In this document: positions 1 through 10,626 of the stretch, piece by piece
Numbering within the stretch: position 1 is the first letter of the stretch
Layout: every line of letters begins with the position of its first letter
Source of the DNA: Microbispora hainanensis
GTDB taxonomy: Bacteria > Actinomycetota > Actinomycetes > Streptosporangiales > Streptosporangiaceae
Direction of reading: 5' to 3'
NCBI RefSeq assembly: GCF_036186745.1
Contig: NZ_CP108086.1
Span: forward strand, 8,556,001 to 8,620,000
DNA: 64,000 bases
Notes under the pieces: model-generated
The model's input: the letters and a program-made list of their open reading frames with translations, nothing else
Told to the model about the DNA's origin: nothing
Database searches by the model: none
Made by a program: the position numbers and the translations under genes

Positions 1-737
1 CCGATGACGATCAGGGCCGGGTCGAGCACGAGCACGTACGACGCGAGGGCGATGGCCAGGGCCTCGATCGCCTCGCCGAACACCTCGGCGGCCACCGGGT
101 CTCCCGCGACCGCGAGTTCGACGACCTCCTTCGCTGTCGCCGTACGGCCGGAGCGGTCGGTGAAGCGCCGGGCCACGGCCGAGGCGGAGGCGTAGGTCTC
201 CAGGCAGCCGATCTGCCCGCAGGCGCACTTCTCCCCCGCGGGCCAGACGGCCGCGTGCCCGATCTCGCCGCCCCACCCATGCGCTCCGCCGTACGGCTCG
301 CCGCGGAGCACCACCGCTCCCGCGATGCCGGTGCCGATGGGCAGGAAGAGGAAATCGGCGACGTCGCGGCCCGCGCCGAAGACGCTCTCGGCCAGGCCGC
401 CCGTACGGACGTCGTGGCCGAGCCGCGCCGGGACGCCCGGCGGCGTGAACGCCTCGGCGGGCACGTCGCGCCAGCCGATGTTGGCCGAATAGACGGCGGT
501 GGACGCGGTGACGATGCCCGGTACGGCCAGGCCAACCCCGGCGGGCTCGGCGCCATACCGGGAGCGGCCGAGGTCGGCGATCTCGCCGACGTAGGCGCGC
601 ACGGCGTCCACGACCGCGTCAGGACCGTCCTCACGCCCCGTGGGACGCCCGGCGAGGACGGTGACCTCGCCGCGCCGGGTGACGAGGCCGCCCTTCATGG
701 AGGTGCCGCCCACGTCCAGGGCGACGACGTACGTCAC
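1..737 (-). CDS. ROK-family sugar kinase (3' end outside the window)
   Basis: The reading frame begins with GTG at 737 and runs off the left edge, so only the first 245 or so residues are present. An N-terminal phosphate-binding motif (LDVGGTSMKGG) and the ROK zinc signature CACGQIGCLE are both visible. ROK proteins are ATP-dependent hexokinases (often glucokinase) or repressors. There is no N-terminal helix-turn-helix here, so a kinase is more likely than a repressor. The GTG start overlaps the TGA of the upstream zinc-ribbon gene (734-736), which suggests translational coupling. The sugar substrate cannot be read from the sequence. Confidence 0.9.
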   Translation of the reverse strand, partial: MTYVVALDVGGTSMKGGLVTRRGEVTVLAGRPTGREDGPDAVVDAVRAYVGEIADLGRSRYGAEPAGVGLAVPGIVTASTAVYSANIGWRDVPAEAFTPPGVPARLGHDVRTGGLAESVFGAGRDVADFLFLPIGTGIAGAVVLRGEPYGGAHGWGGEIGHAAVWPAGEKCACGQIGCLETYASASAVARRFTDRSGRTATAKEVVELAVAGDPVAAEVFGEAIEALAIALASYVLVLDPALIVI

Positions 738-1060
738 GAGCGGCCCAGGACGCGGTCGAGGGCCGCCTCCACCTCCGCGGCGAGGCCGGGCATCCGGGCG
801 GAACCCGGCGGGCCGGCCGTGACGAGCGGCTCACCGGCGCGGGCGAGCCGCACCTCACCGCAGGAGCGGCACTCGATCTCCCCCAGGCGGCAGATCAGCG
901 CGATCGAGCCGCACGAGGCGCACGTGTCGAGATCGAGATCGTGCACGCGCTGGCAGTCCGGGCAGACGAGGACCTGCGCCTCGTGGCGCACCGCGCGCTT
1001 CCATGGGCTGGCGCCGCGGACGGGGTCGGTCTGCCGGGCCCCGCACCGGTAGCAGGGCAT
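734..1060 (-). CDS. Small zinc-ribbon protein of unknown function
   Basis: This 108-residue protein has four CxxC-type knuckles (CYRC, CPDC, CASC, CRSC), enough to hold two zinc ions in tandem ribbons. The rest is basic to neutral, with a short helical C-terminus. I chose the ATG at 1060 because GGAGG sits five bases upstream. A TTG at 1072 in the same frame has no ribosome site. Its stop overlaps the start of the ROK kinase gene by four bases, so the two are probably co-translated. No enzymatic motif is visible. A role in nucleic-acid or protein binding is only a guess from the zinc knuckles. Confidence 0.75.
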   Translation of the reverse strand: MPCYRCGARQTDPVRGASPWKRAVRHEAQVLVCPDCQRVHDLDLDTCASCGSIALICRLGEIECRSCGEVRLARAGEPLVTAGPPGSARMPGLAAEVEAALDRVLGRS

Positions 1061-1131
1061 CGTGGCCTCCAAAAGGGCGAGTCGGAGTCGGAGTCGGATA
1101 TGTCAGTGCCCGGGGGCGGGCAATGAAACGA

Positions 1132-1587
1132 TCAGATGTCCGCGAGCGCCTTGCGGTACTCGTCGAGATCGCGTGCGGAACCGATCGGGTTGACGACCTT
1201 CCAGCGCACGATGCCTTCGCCGTCGATGATGAACGTGCCCCGGAGCGCGAGGCCCCTGTCCTCATCGAGGACACCGTACGCCCGGGCGACCTCACCGTGG
1301 GGCCAGAAATCCGACAACAGGGGAAAAGTGAAACCCTCCTGGTCGGCCCAGGCACGCTGGCTGAACATCGAGTCGACCGACACCGCCAGCACCTGGACGT
1401 GCGGAGGCAGGGAGCCGGCGAGCTCGTCGCGGATGGCCGCGAGCTCGCCATGGCAGACGGGGCTGAAGGACAGGGGATAGAAGACGAGCATCACGGTTTT
1501 TCCCCGCAGGCCGGACAGGCGCACGGGGACTCCGTGCTGGTCCTTGAGCGCGAAATCCGGAGCCCGCTGCCCGACCTCTATCGCCAT
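1132..1587 (-). CDS. ahpE: AhpE-type one-Cys peroxiredoxin
   Basis: The 151-residue protein has a thioredoxin-fold peroxiredoxin sequence from start to end: a FYPLSFSPVC motif carrying the peroxidatic cysteine, followed by HGEL, which parallels the mycobacterial AhpE motif. No resolving cysteine is evident, so it fits the one-Cys AhpE group that reduces peroxides with mycothiol or mycoredoxin. GGGAGG lies eight bases upstream of the ATG. The gene lies between DUF3052 and the zinc-ribbon gene and near aceE, the same neighbourhood as Rv2238c in M. tuberculosis, which supports orthology. It is cytoplasmic, with no signal peptide. Confidence 0.9.
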   Translation of the reverse strand: MAIEVGQRAPDFALKDQHGVPVRLSGLRGKTVMLVFYPLSFSPVCHGELAAIRDELAGSLPPHVQVLAVSVDSMFSQRAWADQEGFTFPLLSDFWPHGEVARAYGVLDEDRGLALRGTFIIDGEGIVRWKVVNPIGSARDLDEYRKALADI

Positions 1588-1620
1588 GAGCAGTCCCTCC
1601 CCAGGTGTCCGCTCATCATC

Positions 1621-1652
1621 CTGCCGTACGGCATCCCCGGGCCGTACGGCAG
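1621..1652 (-). terminator. Hairpin after the DUF3052 gene
   Basis: An 11-bp perfect stem (CTGCCGTACGG / CCGTACGGCAG) with a 10-base loop lies just after the stop of the DUF3052 gene and before ahpE. It lacks a clear T-run on either strand, as is common in high-GC actinomycetes. The arms contain the palindrome CCGTACGG, which recurs in other hairpins of the window. Confidence 0.55.
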
Positions 1653-1660
1653 GGCAATAC

Positions 1661-2089
1661 TCAGCGGCGGGCCTTCGGGGCGACGAGCCTTGTGCCCGAC
1701 CAGTCCCTGGCGGCGCTCACGCTGCTCGTCTGCGACAGACCCGCGGTCGCCGCGTCCTCGCCGATGTCGCTGGGCTCCACGTGGCCCTCGCGCCCCGCCT
1801 TGGGGGTCAGCAGCCAGATCTGGCCTCCGTCGGCGAGTGCGGTCATCGCGTCGCTCAGCGCGTCGAAGAGGTCGCCGTCGCCGTCACGCCACCAGAGCAG
1901 CACCACGTCGACGACGTCGTCGTAGTCCTCGTCCACCAGCTCGTTGCCGGTCAGCTCCTCGATGGACTCGCGCAGCGCCTCGTCGCAGTCCTCGTCCCAG
2001 CCGACCTCTTGCACCACCTGACCGGCTTTGAGGCCGAGTCGTTCGGCCAGGCCGCGCTCGTCCTGCGCCTGACCCGCGGTCGCGCTCAC
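1661..2089 (-). CDS. DUF3052 family protein
   Basis: This 142-residue acidic protein starts at GTG 2089, where AGGAGGG lies a few bases upstream. A longer in-frame reading to 2203 has no ribosome site. It matches the DUF3052 family known only from actinobacteria (Rv2239c type), with the characteristic core GLKAGQVVQEVGWDEDCDE and a following aromatic LLWWRDGDGDL. The function is unknown. Location beside AhpE and aceE is conserved across actinobacteria. No membrane segment or catalytic motif is visible. Confidence 0.85.
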   Translation of the reverse strand: MSATAGQAQDERGLAERLGLKAGQVVQEVGWDEDCDEALRESIEELTGNELVDEDYDDVVDVVLLWWRDGDGDLFDALSDAMTALADGGQIWLLTPKAGREGHVEPSDIGEDAATAGLSQTSSVSAARDWSGTRLVAPKARR

Positions 2090-2228
2090 GTTTATCCCTC
2101 CTGCTTGGGTGACCCCGCCCAGTTTGCGGTTGTCCCGGCTCGTTGAGAGCCATGCTTCGGCACAGTCCACACGCTGCGACCCTTCGTCGTCAACGGTCGC
2201 CACGGCGGGTGACCCGCACCGTTATCTC

Positions 2229-2636
2229 TTAATCGGTCAAAAACGACAAACGAACACGCCTGTCGGGGTTGTCGACGTTGAGATCGACCAGGGCGACCGA
2301 CTGCCAGGTCCCCAGCGCCAGCCTGCCCGCGAGGACGGGAACGGTAGCGTACGGCGGAATGAAGGCGGGCATGACATGCGATCTCCCGTGCCCGCGAGAG
2401 CCGTGCGCATGCCGCCACCGGTCGTCCGCCGGCAGCAGGTCTCCCAGGGCGGCCAGCAGGTCCTCGTCGCTCCCGGAGCCGAGCTCGATCAGCGCCACGC
2501 CCGCCGTCGCGTGCGGGACGAAGACGTGCAGCAGCCCGTCTCCCCCGCACTCGCGCACGAAGTCGGCGCACTCCTTCGTTATGTCGTGCACGCGCTCGCG
2601 CGCGCCGGTCCGCACGTCGATCACCGTCGATTTCAC
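2229..2636 (-). CDS. YjbQ family (UPF0047) protein
   Basis: The 135-residue protein shows the YjbQ fold signature: FVPHATAGVALIELGSG near the middle, then HAHGSRGHGRSH and a C-terminal ALGTWQSVALVDLNVDNPDRRV. Members were linked to a weak thiamine-phosphate synthase activity in E. coli, but the physiological role is unclear. I took the GTG at 2636 (VKSTVIDVRTG) because family members begin here. The longer in-frame extension overlaps the upstream gene. The DUF1918 gene ends 10 bases upstream, so the two form a short minus-strand operon. Confidence 0.85.
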   Translation of the reverse strand: MKSTVIDVRTGARERVHDITKECADFVRECGGDGLLHVFVPHATAGVALIELGSGSDEDLLAALGDLLPADDRWRHAHGSRGHGRSHVMPAFIPPYATVPVLAGRLALGTWQSVALVDLNVDNPDRRVRLSFLTD

Positions 2637-2646
2637 ATCCGCGATA

Positions 2647-2841
2647 TTACGATTCGCGCTGAGCTGGGACGACGACGGCGTCCGGTCCGGGGAAGACGAG
2701 CGCCTCGTGCCCGTCCTCATATCTCACCAGGAACGGCGGGCCGCCCTCCGGGCCGCGGACCTCGACGATCACACCGTGCTTCTCGTGGTCGCCCACGACG
2801 GCACCGTGCACCACCAGCCGGTCCCCTACCGTTGCATGCAT
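2647..2841 (-). CDS. DUF1918 domain protein
   Basis: This 64-residue protein consists almost wholly of the small SH3-like beta-barrel typed as DUF1918: GDRLVVHGAVVGDHEKHG, then IVEVRGPEGGPPFLVRYEDGHE. It starts at ATG 2841, with AGGAGAGAG upstream. A longer reading from 2883 adds an atypical tail. These proteins are common in actinobacteria and probably bind nucleic acid or a protein partner, but no function is proven. It precedes the yjbQ-like gene closely. Confidence 0.85.
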   Translation of the reverse strand: MHATVGDRLVVHGAVVGDHEKHGVIVEVRGPEGGPPFLVRYEDGHEALVFPGPDAVVVPAQRES

Positions 2842-3407
2842 CTCGGTCCCCCTCTCTCCTGAGCCTGGTACGGCTATCGCCACCTGGAAAGAGGAGAAAC
2901 CCTCCTCTCCTCAGAGGAAGGGACAACTCATACCAAAACGTTACGTGGCCGCCACACGACCGCCCGGCCCCGTCCGCTTGTCCCGGGCGACATGCCGCAG
3001 ACCTGGAAACAGACGAGTAGAGAGCGTGCCGTAGACGATTACAAATCGTCGGGGATCCCGGCCGCGCGACGACTTCGCCGGGCCTTCCGGATAAGGCTCG
3101 GCAAGGCCGGGTAGGGGGGTTCCGACCAGGCACGATATGACCTCTGAGACCCTGCGGCGCCCCCGGCGGCGGCCAGGAATGGATGGTGGGTAAAAATCGT
3201 CCTACCATCGGTGGTCTAGGCCAAGAACTGCCCCGCAGCCAGCGCGGACGGTTCGGTTACCGGGAAGTAGAGATGCACTTTCCGGTAGGACGAGACAGGA
3301 TGGAAGAAGACCGCAACGCCGCGATCAAGCGCTGACTGCATCGCAGCAGGCAACCCAGACGTAACAGATCCGACGAGACACAGTCCATTCTCGGAAGGCG
3401 AGACCCA
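2842..3407. other. Intergenic region upstream of aceE
   Basis: This 566-bp gap separates the minus-strand DUF1918/YjbQ pair from plus-strand aceE and must carry promoters for both directions. Visible structure includes a small hairpin near 2891 (AGGAG / CTCCT arms), the short palindrome ACCATCGGTGGT around 3204-3215 and a 20-codon leader reading frame at 3273-3335. I could not identify convincing -35/-10 boxes. Confidence 0.5.
3273..3335 (+). CDS. Possible 20-residue leader peptide upstream of aceE
   Basis: ATG at 3273 is preceded by GGGAAG at a suitable distance and opens a 20-codon frame (MHFPVGRDRMEEDRNAAIKR) ending with TGA 72 bases before the aceE start. A second in-frame ATG lies at 3300. 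The peptide has no run of a single regulatory amino acid, so classic attenuation is not evident. It may be chance. Confidence 0.25.
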   Translation: MHFPVGRDRMEEDRNAAIKR

Positions 3408-6161
<2,754 letters not shown>

Positions 6162-6174
6162 TCCGCGGATCGTC

Positions 6175-6210
6175 CGGCGGCCCCCGCTCCGGCGGGGGCC
6201 GCCGTCGTTT
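6175..6210 (+). terminator. Rho-independent terminator of aceE
   Basis: A perfect 13-bp GC stem (CGGCGGCCCCCGC / GCGGGGGCCGCCG) with a TCCG loop starts 14 bases after the aceE stop and is followed by TCGTTT. Confidence 0.85.
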
Positions 6211-6276
6211 CCGGAGCCCTCACCCCACGCGGGAGTCCGGAGCCCTCACCCCACGCGGGAGTCCGGAGCCCTCACC
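6211..6276. repeat. 26-bp tandem repeat after aceE
   Basis: The unit, beginning CCGGAGCCCTCACCCCACGC, occurs twice perfectly (6211-6236, 6237-6262) and a third time in part, just downstream of the aceE terminator. Confidence 0.9.
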
Positions 6277-6409
6277 CGCGCCGGAAGCGGGGCTGTGTCC
6301 GGGGCCTCATCCCGCCTGAGCGGCGCGGATGAGGCCCCGGCGTGCGTTACCGGCCGGTCCCAAGCCACCTCCAAGCGGGTAACAAGAACGTTCCATCACG
6401 CTTGCGGCC

Positions 6410-8410
6410 GTGGATGGAAATCTCAGGAAATACTTCGGCAGACTGACCGGGGGAATGGCCGCGACGGCGGCGTTCGCCCTGCTCGTCGTGGCCGCTCCCG
6501 CTTCGGCGGACACCGTGGACGAGGTCCCCGTCGGCACCCGGCTGGCCGCTCGCACCCACCCGGCCGTGCAGCTCACCAGCATCACCTATTCCGGCGAGGT
6601 CGTCGTCCCGAGCAGCCAGGCCAAGGAGGCCGCGTGGGACCAGCTCACCAACGAGGCCACCCGGGCCGTGCTCACCGGCAAGATCCCCTCTGACGAGCGG
6701 AGCATCGCCAAGTTCCTCTTCCAGCGCGTGGCGGCCGACGTCGACCGGTATCTCCGGCCCGTCGGCCCGGAACGCACGGTCAAGGCTCAGGTCGGCGGCA
6801 TGTGCACGGGCTGGTGGGTGACCCCCGACGGCTACATGGTCACCGGCGCGCACTGCGTCGAGATGAGCGACGAGGAGCTGTCGCAGACCTTCGCGCGGCA
6901 GGCGCTGGAGAAGTTCAACAAGCAGGACGCGAAGGACATGATCAACGCCCTGCGGAACTTCGAGGCCGACAAGGAGATGATCGAGCTCGTCCAGCAGATC
7001 TACGTCACCTTCAACAGCACCCACCTGGAGATCCGCGGCCTGCGCAAGAGCCTGTCGGTCCTGCAGAGCCTGCCCGGCGGCGGCGTCGACAAGACGGCCA
7101 AGGAGGTCCCGGCCGAGCTGGTGTCGGTCGGCGAGAGCTACCCGGGCAAGGACTTCGCGCTGCTCAAGGTCAACGGCCGGCAGAACCTGCCGACCGTGCC
7201 GCTCGGCGATGACGCCGACGTGCAGACCGGCGACACGCTCTACATCAGCGGCTTCCCCGGCCTGGTGACCAACACGCCGTGGTTCAGCGTCGAGTCGAAG
7301 CTCGACCCGGCGCTGACCGAGGGGCCGTACAACGCCAAGCGCACCACGCAGGAAGGCGTGCCGTACGTCCAGACGCAGGCGCCCTCCTATCACGGCAACT
7401 CCGGGGGTCCCGTCTTCAGCCGGGCGGGCAAGGTCGTCGGCATGCTGATCGCCGGCACCGTGAGCGAGAACGGCGAGGCGTCGGAGAACGAGAGCTTCGT
7501 GCTCCCGGTCTCGATCATCAAGGAGAAGCTCAACGAGAAGAACGTCAGGCCCGCCGCGTCGCTGACGACGACGAAGTACAACGAGGCGCTCGACGACTTC
7601 TTCCAGCGGCACTACAAGGACGCGCTGCCGAAGTTCCGCGAGGTGCAGGCGCTGTTCCCGAGTCACCCGTACGTCGCGAAGTACATCACCGACTCCCAGC
7701 AGGCGATCTCGTCCGGCAAGGACGAGACCCCGCAGCCGTTGTGGCTGTGGATCGCCGCCGGAGCCGGTGCGCTGGTCGTGGCCGGCGGCGGTCTCCTGCT
7801 GCTGATCCTGATGCGCAGGCGCAGGAAGACCGCCTTCTCCGCGCAGGGACAGTCGCCCTCGCCCGCGTACGGCGGGCCGTATTTCCAGGCCGACGGCGGC
7901 GGTGGCTACCCGGCGCAGGTCGGCGCCGGCTACGACCGGCAGCCGGTGAACGGGCACCTGCTGCCGCAGGGCCGGCAGCCGCAGAGCCTGCCGCCGGCCA
8001 ACGGCCACCGGCCCGGGCGGACGTCCGGAGACCACGAGGTCCCGCCCTCGCGCGACTTCGATCCCCAGCGGCCTGGCGTGCGTTACGACCGCCAACGGCC
8101 GGACATGGGCGACGACTCCCAGCGGCCGGACGCGGGCAACGACCTTCAGCGACTCGACGGCGCGACACGGTATGTGCGTCCAGCTCCCTCGCCCTATGGG
8201 CAGCAGTGGTCGCAGGCCGCACCGGGCCAGGGCCAAGATCAGGTTCAGAGCCAGGTCCAGAGCCAGGGCCAAGTCCAGGGTCAGGGCCAGGCCGGCTCCG
8301 GCGCCCCGGACATCGCCGACCTGGAGCGGGAGATCGCCGAGCTGCGCCGCCAGTTGCAGCACCGGCAGTTGCAGCACCCGCAGGTGCAGAACCGGCAGCC
8401 GGAGGCATGA
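6410..8410 (+). CDS. Membrane-anchored trypsin-like serine protease
   Basis: This 666-residue protein has a signal sequence (hydrophobic 16-33, AxA-type site near 33) and a chymotrypsin-fold protease with His148 (TGAHCV), Asp248 (GKDFALLKV) and Ser331 (YHGNSGGPV). About 100 extra residues, mostly helical, separate His from Asp. One transmembrane helix follows (about 444-468), then RRRRK and a 200-residue cytoplasmic tail rich in Gly, Pro, Gln and Arg. The tail ends in QGQ/QVQSQ repeats and a Leu/Gln coiled segment. The topology puts the protease outside and the tail inside. The start at ATG 6410 has no clear ribosome site, so the first residues are uncertain. The substrate is unknown. Confidence 0.88.
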   Translation: MDGNLRKYFGRLTGGMAATAAFALLVVAAPASADTVDEVPVGTRLAARTHPAVQLTSITYSGEVVVPSSQAKEAAWDQLTNEATRAVLTGKIPSDERSIAKFLFQRVAADVDRYLRPVGPERTVKAQVGGMCTGWWVTPDGYMVTGAHCVEMSDEELSQTFARQALEKFNKQDAKDMINALRNFEADKEMIELVQQIYVTFNSTHLEIRGLRKSLSVLQSLPGGGVDKTAKEVPAELVSVGESYPGKDFALLKVNGRQNLPTVPLGDDADVQTGDTLYISGFPGLVTNTPWFSVESKLDPALTEGPYNAKRTTQEGVPYVQTQAPSYHGNSGGPVFSRAGKVVGMLIAGTVSENGEASENESFVLPVSIIKEKLNEKNVRPAASLTTTKYNEALDDFFQRHYKDALPKFREVQALFPSHPYVAKYITDSQQAISSGKDETPQPLWLWIAAGAGALVVAGGGLLLLILMRRRRKTAFSAQGQSPSPAYGGPYFQADGGGGYPAQVGAGYDRQPVNGHLLPQGRQPQSLPPANGHRPGRTSGDHEVPPSRDFDPQRPGVRYDRQRPDMGDDSQRPDAGNDLQRLDGATRYVRPAPSPYGQQWSQAAPGQGQDQVQSQVQSQGQVQGQGQAGSGAPDIADLEREIAELRRQLQHRQLQHPQVQNRQPEA

Positions 8411-8413
8411 CGA

Positions 8414-8485
8414 GGCCCCGCCACGGCACGTGTGGCGACGCGGCGGGGCCGGCCGCCCGTGTCGGCACCTCGAACGGGCGGCCGG
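8414..8485. terminator. Two hairpins between protease and VOC genes
   Basis: Two strong inverted repeats follow the protease stop. The first has 9-bp arms (GGCCCCGCC / GGCGGGGCC, 8414-8450). The second has perfect 12-bp arms (CCGGCCGCCCGT / ACGGGCGGCCGG, 8449-8485). They probably end transcription from both converging genes. Confidence 0.7.
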
Positions 8486-8633
8486 CGGACCCCACCCGAC
8501 CGGCGGGGGTGGGGAACGGCCGTCCGAGCGCCCTGACGGCCCGGAGGGGAAGGGCCCGGGGGGAAAGGCACCGCAGGGGAAGCACGGGGGGGATCCCGGC
8601 GGGCGTCCGGACGGCCTGGGTCGCTCCGGCCGG

Positions 8634-9029
8634 TCAGGAACCGGCCGGGGCGAAGATGCCGAAGAGGTTGCCGGACGGGTCGTGAAGGTAGGCGAAATCG
8701 GGGCCGCTCTCGTTGCCCACGACCTGGCTGAGCACCTTCCCGCCCAGGGTTTCCACGGTGCGGCAGGTCTCGGCCACGTCCCGCACGAGCACGGTGAAGA
8801 TGGCGTGACCGGGCATGTCGCCGCGGATGCCGAACACGCCGCCGCTCACCTCGTCGTCACCGTCGTAGCTGATGAGCCGGTAGTCCATGCCCATGGCGGC
8901 CGAGTTCTCGTCGGTCTGGAACCGCCAGCCGAACAGGTCACCGTAGAAGCGCTGGACCCCCTCGGGATCGTCGCTCGCGACTTCGAACCAGGCGACGGTG
9001 TTGACGGCGGGGACGGCGGGAGTGGTCAT
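8634..9029 (-). CDS. VOC (glyoxalase/bleomycin-resistance) family protein
   Basis: The 131-residue protein has two betaalphabetabetabeta modules typical of the vicinal oxygen chelate superfamily: NTVAWFEVASDDPEGVQRFYGDLFGW at the N-terminus and a C-terminal FAYLHDPSGNLFGIF strand, the usual metal-site end. The enzymatic role is not predictable, and many such proteins bind antibiotics or are glyoxalase-like. It is followed by hairpins and preceded by a short tandem repeat in the leader. The gene upstream on the same strand is a WYL regulator, which may control it. Confidence 0.85.
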   Translation of the reverse strand: MTTPAVPAVNTVAWFEVASDDPEGVQRFYGDLFGWRFQTDENSAAMGMDYRLISYDGDDEVSGGVFGIRGDMPGHAIFTVLVRDVAETCRTVETLGGKVLSQVVGNESGPDFAYLHDPSGNLFGIFAPAGS

Positions 9030-9063
9030 CGTCGGTCTCTTTCTTCCGTGGCGCTCTGCAGTT

Positions 9064-9112
9064 GCGCCCTGCTTGTCGCGCCCTGCTTGTCGCGGCTTGT
9101 CGCGCCCTGCTG
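9064..9112. repeat. Short tandem repeat in the VOC gene leader
   Basis: Units of about 14 bp (CGCCCTGCTTGTCG) are repeated roughly three times, imperfectly, 35-80 bases upstream of the VOC start codon. Confidence 0.8.
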
Positions 9113-9287
9113 TAGCCCTCTGTGGCGGGCGCTCTCTCCTGTGCGACGGCGGCGGCCGTGACGAGCGGGGAAGGTGCTCGATGGGCCACGGCCGGCCCGT
9201 CGTCGTGTGAGTAGAGCCTCCCGCTCCCTCGCGACACCCCCCTGTCGGCGTTTCCGAAGACTCACGAACATTTTTTCGAAGAAACGA

Positions 9288-10001
9288 TCAGTCGAGCACC
9301 GGTGTGCGCGCGATCATGTCAGGCACCCCGGCGTCGAACGCTTCCAAAGGCCGGCCTGGCACCGGATCCTCGGTGAGGACGGCCTCGACGATGCGGTCGA
9401 GCCGGAAGACGCGGACGGCGTCGCGCAGGCGGCACCAGGCCACCAGGTACCACCACCCGCTCCGCCCGCCGACGAACGCCCCGGGCTCCACCTCCCTGGT
9501 CGTGAGCACACCCTGCGCGTCGCCGTAGTGGATGCGCAGGACGACGCCCTTGAGCAGGGCCTCCTCGATGACCCGGCCGATCGACCCGGTGTAGCGGGAC
9601 TCCGGCTTGTCGTCGGTGAGGATCTGCACGCGGGCGGCCAGTTGCCGGGCTCGGTCCCCCTCGGGGCCGGGCATGGCGGCGACGAGCTTGCGCAGCGCGC
9701 TGCGCGCCTCGTCGGCGAAGGGCTGCTGTTCTGTGCGGCTCAGGGCGATCGCCACCGCCACGGCCTCGGCGGGGGTGAAGTTGAGCGGGGGCAGGGACAT
9801 GCTCTTGTCCAGCGCGTATCCTCCCCTGCGCCCGACCTCCGCGTAGATCGGCACGCCGGCCTGCTGCAGCGCGGAGATGTCCCGCTCGATGGTCCGCGAG
9901 CTCACCTCGAAGCGCAGGGCGAGCTCACGCGCGGACCGGCAGCGCGGGGAGATCGCCCGCAGGTCCTCGACGATCGCGTAGAGCCGGTCGGTACGGTTCA
10001 C
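9288..10001 (-). CDS. WYL-domain transcriptional regulator
   Basis: The 237-residue protein has an N-terminal winged helix (RTDRLYAIVEDLRA, then SSRTIERDISALQQAGVPI as recognition helix and wing) and a WYL domain with the typical GGRSGWWYLVAWCRLRDAVR block. Members sense nucleic acids or other ligands and repress or activate neighbouring genes. The start at GTG 10001 is chosen from family length. An ATG at 10031 is a possible alternative, and neither has a strong ribosome site. A second, shorter WYL gene lies just upstream on the same strand, and the VOC gene is downstream. Confidence 0.87.
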   Translation of the reverse strand: MNRTDRLYAIVEDLRAISPRCRSARELALRFEVSSRTIERDISALQQAGVPIYAEVGRRGGYALDKSMSLPPLNFTPAEAVAVAIALSRTEQQPFADEARSALRKLVAAMPGPEGDRARQLAARVQILTDDKPESRYTGSIGRVIEEALLKGVVLRIHYGDAQGVLTTREVEPGAFVGGRSGWWYLVAWCRLRDAVRVFRLDRIVEAVLTEDPVPGRPLEAFDAGVPDMIARTPVLD

Positions 10002-10098
10002 GCCGCAGAGGGTAGGCCACCCCACCGACATTTCTCGCTGACGCGTTCGACTGCATCCCATCAATCCAGGTCATAGTGGGTCAGCGCGAACGGCGCGG

Positions 10099-10557
10099 TC
10101 AGCCGCCGACGGCCTCGGCGAGCTCGGCCAGCCGGTCGCGGCCCGGCTCGGGGAAACGCTCGTCCATGACCTCGGCCCAGGAGATCCGGTCGAGCCGGAA
10201 GACGCGGACGTCGTCGCGTAACCGGCACCACGCCACCAGATACCAGTGCCCGCCCCGCCCTCCGAGGCAGATGCTCGGCTCGACGTCCCTGACGGTGGGC
10301 ACACCCTTGCTGTTGACGTACTCAAGGCGCAGCACGTGCCGCCCGCGCAGCGCCCTGTCGATGGCGCGCTTCACCAGGTCGGGGCCCGCGAGCGCGTACC
10401 CGCCCTGGTCGAGCCGGATGGGGACACCGGCCTCCCGGAGCTTCGCGACGTCGCGCACGACGGTGCTCTTGCTGACGCCGAGGCGCGAGGCGAGCTCGCG
10501 GGCCGACAGGCACCCGGCGGATTCCAGCTCCCTCACCAGCGCGTCGCGGCGTTTCAT
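10099..10557 (-). CDS. Short WYL-domain regulator
   Basis: This 152-residue protein pairs a helix-turn-helix (SARELASRLGVSKSTVVRDV) directly with a WYL core (GGRGGHWYLVAWCRLRDDVR). The WYL core is nearly identical in the key block to that of the adjacent 237-residue regulator. It lacks the long middle section of full WYL proteins and looks like a compact form, not a broken gene, because the frame is open and codon use is normal. It lies 97 bases upstream of the other regulator on the same strand. The two may be an unequal duplication. The target is unknown. Confidence 0.8.
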   Translation of the reverse strand: MKRRDALVRELESAGCLSARELASRLGVSKSTVVRDVAKLREAGVPIRLDQGGYALAGPDLVKRAIDRALRGRHVLRLEYVNSKGVPTVRDVEPSICLGGRGGHWYLVAWCRLRDDVRVFRLDRISWAEVMDERFPEPGRDRLAELAEAVGG

Positions 10558-10626
10558 GATTCGACGCTACGTCGATCAGTGCGGCCAAACCCGCACAACA
10601 CACCTCACTCGGACGCCACAGCACCA

